Assembly (NCBI GenBank): GCA_015064085.1
Contig: SVSX01000002.1
Span: 1 to 64,000 of the forward strand
Length of the DNA stretch: 64,000 nt
Origin: Oscillospiraceae bacterium
GTDB lineage: Bacteria; Bacillota; Clostridia; Oscillospirales; CAG-272
Reading direction: 5' to 3'
Shown: positions 59,275-64,000 of the stretch, piece after piece
Numbering within the stretch: position 1 is the first letter of the stretch
How the letters are laid out: the number at the start of each line of letters is the position of its first letter
Position numbers and translations under genes: made by a program
The notes under the pieces: generated by a model
Databases searched by the model: none
What the model was told of the DNA's origin: nothing
What the model saw: only the letters and a program-made list of their open reading frames with translations

Positions 59275-60516
59275 GTGATCGATTTTAACGGCGCTGTAAG
59301 TGTAACGGCGCTGAATGGATATATAAAATCGCTTATGGAGCGTGACGAGTTTCTCGCTACCGTCTCGGTAATGGGCGAGATATCGAATTTTAAGCGCAAT
59401 TCCTCGGGGCATCTTTATTTTTCTCTTAAGGACGAGGGGGCGACGGTCAGCGCGGTGATGTTCCGCGGCGCGGCGTCGAGACTCGCTTTTCTTCCTTACG
59501 ACGGAATGAAGGTCACGATCCACGGCAGAGTTTCGCTCTATGAAAAGAGCGGACAGTATCAGGTCTACGCCGAGACTATGACTATGGACGGCGAGGGGGA
59601 GCTTGCGAGAGCCTATGAGCGCCTGAAGCGTAAGCTTGAGGCTGAAGGGCTTTTCGACCTCTCGAGGAAAAGACCGATACCGAGAATGCCGAAGCGCATA
59701 GGTATCGTTACGTCTCCCACGGGAGCGGCTATAAGAGATATGCTGACCGTGACGGGCAGAAGATATCCCCTTGCGGATATCCTCCTCTTTCCGTCGGCAG
59801 TGCAGGGGGCGGAAGCGCCTATGGAGCTCCTTGCGGGAATAGAGTATTTTGGCGCGATGAAGAACGTTGACGTTATAATCATAGGACGCGGAGGAGGCTC
59901 TGTTGAGGACCTTTGGGCGTTCAATGACGAGAGGCTTGTCCGCGCTGTGGCGGCGTCAGAGATACCCGTCATATCGGCTGTGGGACACGAGGTGGATTTC
60001 ACACTTTGCGACTTCGCGGCGGATAAAAGAGCGCCTACACCCTCGGCGGCGGCTGAGCTCGCCGTCCCCGACGTTGAGACGATATTTAATTATCTCATTA
60101 GGACAGAGAGCCGACTCTTTGGAGCGGCTGATGCGAAGATACGCCGCGCAAAAGAGCGCCTTCGCTCCCTTGAGACAAGAGTGACGGCAACCTCACCCGC
60201 GGCAAGGCTTGAAAATTCAAGGCTGAGGGTGCAGAATTATGAAAAAAGGATTCTTACCGCGGCGGAAAAGACCTGCGCCCGATCAAGGGCGGAGCTTTCA
60301 TCCCTTGCGGCAAAGCTGACAGCCCTTAACCCTATGGCGGCAATTTCCCGCGGATACAGCGCCGTGGAAAACGGCAGCGGAGCTATAGTCTCCTCGGTGA
60401 GGTCACTCAGTGCGGGTGATGAGGTCGGCATTATAATGTCGGACGGAAGGGCGTATGCCACGGTAAGCAGAACAGAACCAAATGACAGAAGGGTAGGTAA
60501 TACCGATGGAAAATAA
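59275..60516 (+). CDS. xseA: Exodeoxyribonuclease VII large subunit
   Basis: 413 residues with a GTG start seven bases after GGAGGT. The N-terminal OB fold binds DNA (VSVMGEISNFKRNSSGHLYF), and the catalytic domain carries IGIVTSPTGAAIRDML, the GRGGGSVEDLWAFNDE signature and SAVGHEVDFTLCDFAAD with the metal-binding acids. With XseB it degrades single-stranded DNA. It overlaps xseB by 11 bases. Confidence 0.97.
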   Translation: MIDFNGAVSVTALNGYIKSLMERDEFLATVSVMGEISNFKRNSSGHLYFSLKDEGATVSAVMFRGAASRLAFLPYDGMKVTIHGRVSLYEKSGQYQVYAETMTMDGEGELARAYERLKRKLEAEGLFDLSRKRPIPRMPKRIGIVTSPTGAAIRDMLTVTGRRYPLADILLFPSAVQGAEAPMELLAGIEYFGAMKNVDVIIIGRGGGSVEDLWAFNDERLVRAVAASEIPVISAVGHEVDFTLCDFAADKRAPTPSAAAELAVPDVETIFNYLIRTESRLFGAADAKIRRAKERLRSLETRVTATSPAARLENSRLRVQNYEKRILTAAEKTCARSRAELSSLAAKLTALNPMAAISRGYSAVENGSGAIVSSVRSLSAGDEVGIIMSDGRAYATVSRTEPNDRRVGNTDGK

Positions 60517-60748
60517 ATTTAAGGACCTTAGCTTCGAGGAGGCAATAAGAAGGCTTGAGGCGATCGCCGCCGAGCTTGAGGTGGAGAACACCACGCTTGA
60601 AGCGTCACTGAAGCTTTACGAGGAGGGAATAGCTCTCGTAAGATATTGCAACGCCTCGCTTGAGGCGGCTGAGAGAAAGGTAAAGATCCTCTCGGTCAAC
60701 CCCGACGGAGAGCTTTGCGAGTCGGATTTTTCGGGAGAAAACACCTAA
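60506..60748 (+). CDS. xseB: Exodeoxyribonuclease VII small subunit
   Basis: 80 residues, the usual size. The helical hairpin SFEEAIRRLEAIAAELEVEN, then LEASLKLYEEG, is diagnostic. Several copies wrap the XseA C-terminal helices in the holoenzyme. The start lies inside the xseA end, which favours coupled translation. Confidence 0.96.
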   Translation: MENKFKDLSFEEAIRRLEAIAAELEVENTTLEASLKLYEEGIALVRYCNASLEAAERKVKILSVNPDGELCESDFSGENT

Positions 60749-60764
60749 GGATAAGGAGATAACC

Positions 60765-61655
60765 GTGAATAAGGATATTATAAAAAAGCTTAAGGAAGAT
60801 GCCTCTCTTTGCGAGGCGGCTCTCGCGGAGTATTTCGCGAGTGAGGACGAGGATATAAAAAGCCTTCTTGACTCGGAAAAATACTCGCTTTTTGCGGGTG
60901 GAAAGAGAATAAGACCATTTCTTGTGATAGAGTTCTGTAAGCTCTTCGGGGGAGACGTGAAGGCGGCGCTGCCCTTTGCGGCGGCTATTGAGATGATCCA
61001 TACCTATTCGCTGATCCACGACGATCTGCCTTGTATGGACGATGACGATCTCAGACGCGGAAGACCCACAAATCACAAGGTCTTCGGATATTCAACGGCG
61101 CTTCTCGCGGGAGACGCGCTTCTCACCCACGCCTTCGGGGTCGCGGCGTCGAACGAATACGTAAGCGCCGAGGTGGCGCTCGAGGCTGTTGCCACCCTTT
61201 CCGAGGCGGCAGGCGAGTTTGGAATGGTGGGCGGTCAGGTCATCGACCTTGAGGGAGAGACACGCAGACTCTCACTTGAGACCCTTCTGAAGCTTCACTC
61301 GCTGAAGACAGGCGCGCTTATAAAGGCGTCGGCTGTAATGGGAGCTCTCGCGGCGGGCTGCAAAAAGGACTCTCCCGAAATGGCGGCAACTATAGAGTAT
61401 GCCGCGGGTATAGGGCTCGCTTTTCAGGTCATCGACGATATTCTCGACGTTACCGCTACCGAGGAGACTCTCGGAAAGTCGGTGGGCTCTGACGGCGAGA
61501 GAAATAAGACCACATTTATGACCTACTATACAGTAGACGAGGCAAGAGCCTATGCCGCAGAGCTTACGGCAAACGCCGTTTCCGAGATAGCAGACTATGA
61601 GGGATCGGAGACATTGACCGATTTTGCGGCGTTCCTTCTGGAACGTGATTATTGA
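60765..61655 (+). CDS. ispA: Polyprenyl synthetase (farnesyl diphosphate synthase type)
   Basis: 296 residues with a GTG start after AAGGAG. The first Asp-rich motif is HDDLPCMDDDDLRRG (about 84-98) and the second DDILD near 225, with GGKRIRP near the N-terminus and KTGALI in the middle. The short spacing and sequence favour geranyl/farnesyl diphosphate synthase. It supplies precursors for undecaprenyl phosphate and quinones. dxs, which often follows, is absent. Confidence 0.94.
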   Translation: MNKDIIKKLKEDASLCEAALAEYFASEDEDIKSLLDSEKYSLFAGGKRIRPFLVIEFCKLFGGDVKAALPFAAAIEMIHTYSLIHDDLPCMDDDDLRRGRPTNHKVFGYSTALLAGDALLTHAFGVAASNEYVSAEVALEAVATLSEAAGEFGMVGGQVIDLEGETRRLSLETLLKLHSLKTGALIKASAVMGALAAGCKKDSPEMAATIEYAAGIGLAFQVIDDILDVTATEETLGKSVGSDGERNKTTFMTYYTVDEARAYAAELTANAVSEIADYEGSETLTDFAAFLLERDY

Positions 61656-61672
61656 CCTTATGGAGGGTTGCT

Positions 61673-62134
61673 TTGAAGATAGTAAAGGATATATTCGGTA
61701 ATTACCTTATCGTAGCACCGGCGGTGGCGTGGCTTGCGGCACAGATAATCAAGGTGTTTACGGGAATGTTTGACAAAAGAAAATTCAGCCTGAGAACCCT
61801 TCTTTTCTCGAACGGCGGAATGCCGAGCTCACACTCGGCGGCTGTCTGCGCCCTTGCGACGGGCTGTGTGATAAAATTCGGATTTTCCTCATTTGAGTGC
61901 GCGATGAGCGGAATTTTCGCAATGATCGTTATGATCGACGCCTCGGGGGTAAGATACGAAACGGGTGAACAGGCAAAGGTGATAAACAAGATCGCAAGAG
62001 AGATCTTCTCGGGTAGACCCGAGGATATTAATACAGGACTCAAGGAGCTGGTTGGACATACCCCGTTTCAGGTGCTTATGGGAGCGGCATTGGGTATTCT
62101 TATCGGTATTCTGATGTCCTTTGCTATGCTTTGA
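61673..62134 (+). CDS. Divergent PAP2 family (DUF212) membrane protein
   Basis: 153 residues from a TTG at 61673, chosen for the GGAGGG site at 61662; the frame is open 21 bases earlier but without a site. Four to five hydrophobic segments. The core GGMPSSHSAAVCALATG and MIVMIDASGVRYETGEQAK match the DUF212 (YuiD-like) family, related to PAP2 lipid phosphatases. The His and Ser of the PAP2 motif are present. It may act on polyprenyl or lipid phosphates, consistent with its place after ispA, but no substrate is shown. Confidence 0.9.
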   Translation: MKIVKDIFGNYLIVAPAVAWLAAQIIKVFTGMFDKRKFSLRTLLFSNGGMPSSHSAAVCALATGCVIKFGFSSFECAMSGIFAMIVMIDASGVRYETGEQAKVINKIAREIFSGRPEDINTGLKELVGHTPFQVLMGAALGILIGILMSFAML

Positions 62135-62141
62135 GGATTAT

Positions 62142-62933
62142 ATGAGAATAGATGTGTATCTTGCGGCGTACGGACATACGAGAAGCCGCAAAAAAGCTCA
62201 GGATCTTATTGACGCGGGAGCGGTCTTTGTCGACGGCTCGGAGGTGAAAAAAGCCTCGGAGCAGATAAACGAGTCGATCGAGCACGAGATAAGGATAGAG
62301 CAGGTATTTAAATACGTCAGTCGCGGAGGAATGAAGCTCGAGGCGGCGCTGAACGCCTTTTCGCTGAACGTCAGCGGAAAGCGCGCCGTTGACGTGGGAG
62401 CGTCCACGGGTGGCTTTTGCGACTGTCTGCTCCAAAGAGGAGCGGTGAAGGTCTACGCTGTGGACGCAGGCTACGGTCAGCTCCACGAAAGCCTTGCTGC
62501 CGACCCGAGAGTGGTGAATATCGAGCATTTCAATGCCCGTGAGCTTTCACCCGAAATAATAGGGGAGCTCTGCGACGTGGCTACGGCGGACGTCTCCTTT
62601 ATCTCCCAGACCTATATAATCCCCGCCGTTGCCTCGGTGCTTCGTGACGGGGGAAGCTTCGTCAGCCTGATAAAGCCTCAGTTTGAGGCGGGCAAAGCGG
62701 GAGTGGGCAAAAACGGTATCGTTGTCAGCGCGGCATATAGGTATCTTGCCGTAAAGCGAGTTATTGAGTGCGCTCACGAAAACGGATTTGACTGCGCGGG
62801 GCTTATAACCTCTCCCATAACGGGGGGCGACGGAAATATCGAATATCTCGCTCACTTTGTGAAGCGGAGCTGTGCCGTGCCGAGAATAACAGATAAAATG
62901 ATACTCGCGATCACAAAAAATAAAAAGCTGTGA
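62142..62933 (+). CDS. tlyA: TlyA-type rRNA 2'-O-methyltransferase
   Basis: 263 residues from the ATG at 62142 (GAGGATT upstream). An N-terminal S4 domain (MRIDVYLAAYGHTRSRKKAQ, DLIDAGAVFVDG) precedes the FtsJ-like methyltransferase: SAM motif DVGASTGGFCDCLLQRGA, VYAVDAGYGQL, and the conserved Lys in KPQFEAGKAGVGKNG. TlyA proteins methylate 2'-OH of 16S C1409 and/or 23S C1920. It is between DUF212 and nadK. Confidence 0.95.
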   Translation: MRIDVYLAAYGHTRSRKKAQDLIDAGAVFVDGSEVKKASEQINESIEHEIRIEQVFKYVSRGGMKLEAALNAFSLNVSGKRAVDVGASTGGFCDCLLQRGAVKVYAVDAGYGQLHESLAADPRVVNIEHFNARELSPEIIGELCDVATADVSFISQTYIIPAVASVLRDGGSFVSLIKPQFEAGKAGVGKNGIVVSAAYRYLAVKRVIECAHENGFDCAGLITSPITGGDGNIEYLAHFVKRSCAVPRITDKMILAITKNKKL

Positions 62934-62939
62934 GGCAAT

Positions 62940-63809
62940 ATGAAAAAGACTGTACTTATAACTAATTTCAACATAAAAGAAAAGGCAGACGCCGCCTTCC
63001 TTGTGGCGGACAGACTTGCCCCCTTTTGCTCGGAGATCAGGATATCCTCCAATTTTAAGGATAAGATATTCCGCTCTCATAAGCACAGAAGGGAATTTAC
63101 ATACAAAAACGCCGACGAGCTCTACGAGGGAGCGGACCTGCTTGTGGTCCTCGGCGGAGACGGCTCTATGCTCGAGGCGGCAAGACGCGCCGCTCCGAGA
63201 GATATCCCGATCCTCGGAATAAACCTCGGAAGAGTTGGATATATGACAGAGCTCGAGCTTGATGAGCTCGACCTTATTGAGAAGGTGTTTAATGGCGAAT
63301 ATACTATCGACGAAAGAGCAATGCTCAGGGTTGAGGTGATAAGCCGCGAGGGAAGCGTTAAGAGCGAGTCCTATGCCCTTAACGAGGCAGTGGTTGCGAA
63401 CGGCACGACCGCAAGGATAATCGACCTCAAGCTTTCGGACAACGGAGTCCACGTTTCGGATTTTCGCGCCGACGGACTTGTGGTGGCGACCCCCACGGGC
63501 TCGACCGCATATTCGCTTTCGGCGGGCGGACCTATCATCGACCCGAAGCTCTCCTGCTTCTGTGTGACACCTATCTGTCCTCACTCGCTCCTTGCCAGAC
63601 CCCTTGTTTTCCCCGACACCGCGCATCTTGAAATACAGAATACCTGCGTCAGGGAAAAGGTGCTCCACCTGACTCTCGACGGCAGAGTCACATACGACCT
63701 CTATTACGGCGATATGGCTGTCGTAACAAGATCCAAGCTTACCACAAAGCTTATCAGAGTAAAGGAAAGAAGCTTTTACTCCAAGATAAGAACCAAGAAA
63801 TTTCTTTGA
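62940..63809 (+). CDS. nadK: NAD kinase
   Basis: 289 residues. NadK makes NADP from NAD and ATP. The GGDG loop is LVVLGGDGSMLEAAR (near residue 71), the second motif LNEAVVANGTTARI, and the third DGLVVATPTGSTAYSLSAGG. It follows tlyA by six bases and is followed by argR, the conserved clostridial order. Confidence 0.97.
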   Translation: MKKTVLITNFNIKEKADAAFLVADRLAPFCSEIRISSNFKDKIFRSHKHRREFTYKNADELYEGADLLVVLGGDGSMLEAARRAAPRDIPILGINLGRVGYMTELELDELDLIEKVFNGEYTIDERAMLRVEVISREGSVKSESYALNEAVVANGTTARIIDLKLSDNGVHVSDFRADGLVVATPTGSTAYSLSAGGPIIDPKLSCFCVTPICPHSLLARPLVFPDTAHLEIQNTCVREKVLHLTLDGRVTYDLYYGDMAVVTRSKLTTKLIRVKERSFYSKIRTKKFL

Positions 63810-63823
63810 TCGAAGGGATAGAT

Positions 63824-64000
63824 ATGAAAAACGAGAGACAGGAAAAGATCCTTGAGCTTATAACTAAATTTGAGATAGAGACTCAGGACGAAATGATAAA
63901 TATGCTCCGCGCCGACGGATATAACGTGACTCAGGCAACCATATCGAGAGATATGAGAGATCTTAAGCTGACAAAGATGCTTACCTCAAGGGGAACTTAT
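63824..64000 (+). CDS. argR: Arginine repressor ArgR (partial, runs off the window)
   Basis: Only the first 59 codons are in the window. The ATG follows GAAGGGATAG. The winged-helix DNA-binding domain is clear from KILELITKFEIETQDEMINM, then GYNVTQATISRDMRDLKLTK, the ArgR signature (ATISRD). ArgR represses arginine synthesis genes with arginine as corepressor. recN usually follows but lies outside. Confidence 0.95.
   Translation, partial: MKNERQEKILELITKFEIETQDEMINMLRADGYNVTQATISRDMRDLKLTKMLTSRGTY

Noticed and set aside
62547..63668. 373-codon minus-strand frame opposite tlyA and nadK
   Set aside because: Antisense to two clear enzymes, no recognisable domain, composition typical of a shadow frame.

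Overview
The window looks like a chromosomal segment of a strictly anaerobic, endospore-forming Clostridia member, probably a gut Oscillospirales or Christensenellales-type commensal. The reasons are a complete spoIIIAA-AH operon, a YlmC/YmxH-type sporulation protein, clostridial gene orders (ecfA1-ecfA2-ecfT-truA, perR-rubrerythrin, nusB-xseAB-ispA-tlyA-nadK-argR), a sodium-pump decarboxylase and plant-glycan hydrolases. No tRNA, CRISPR array, phage gene, transposase or integrase was found. Genus-level placement is not possible from this sequence alone.

Layout. 1-127 is the 3' end of a 23S rRNA followed by two terminators; no 5S gene follows. 301-2076 (-) is a membrane-tethered propeller-like protein. 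2304-7179 (+) is the spoIIIA operon, followed by a P-loop ATPase. 8332-8587 is a structured repeat. 8613-13553 (-) holds DUF951-yfhO-ruvA-ruvB, and ruvC lies divergently at 13738 (+). 14264-26394 (+) is a long housekeeping run: a methyltransferase, ECF transporter module, truA, a DUF5711 protein, cvpA-like, pgsA, a ClpE-like unfoldase, a P-type ATPase homologue that has lost its catalytic motifs, and YlmC. rpsB-tsf follow, then a leucine-rich lipoprotein, a phosphatase-fold enzyme, a small peptide gene, perR and rubrerythrin.

31412-36706 is the most unusual region. The 3' end of the rubrerythrin gene appears three times: in the intact gene, in a nearly identical fragment joined to a broken pectinase-like gene, and in a short diverged remnant. 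Between the copies lie a toroid-like protein gene, the broken gene, a GH38 mannosidase and an AraC regulator. This looks like serial accretion of accessory DNA at the end of rbr.

36867-44874 holds small accessory genes, a SstT-type symporter, a second copy of the structured repeat, a Trk/Ktr potassium system (-) and a GH127 arabinofuranosidase (-) with a divergent AraC regulator. 45918-50827 encodes a biotin-dependent sodium-pumping decarboxylase or transcarboxylase with two different carboxyltransferase subunits sharing one biotin carrier. Two tandem GH78 rhamnosidases follow, then a hairpin-rich convergent intergenic region, three minus-strand envelope genes, and the nusB-argR operon running off the window end.

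How it fits together. The organism forms spores, protects itself from oxygen with PerR and rubrerythrin, takes sugars from pectin or rhamnogalacturonan and other glycans (GH78, GH127, GH38, remnant of a pectinase-like gene), and can couple decarboxylation of fermentation intermediates to a sodium gradient, on which the SstT transporter can draw. Three of the convergent gene junctions are filled by structured repeats that probably act as bidirectional terminators.
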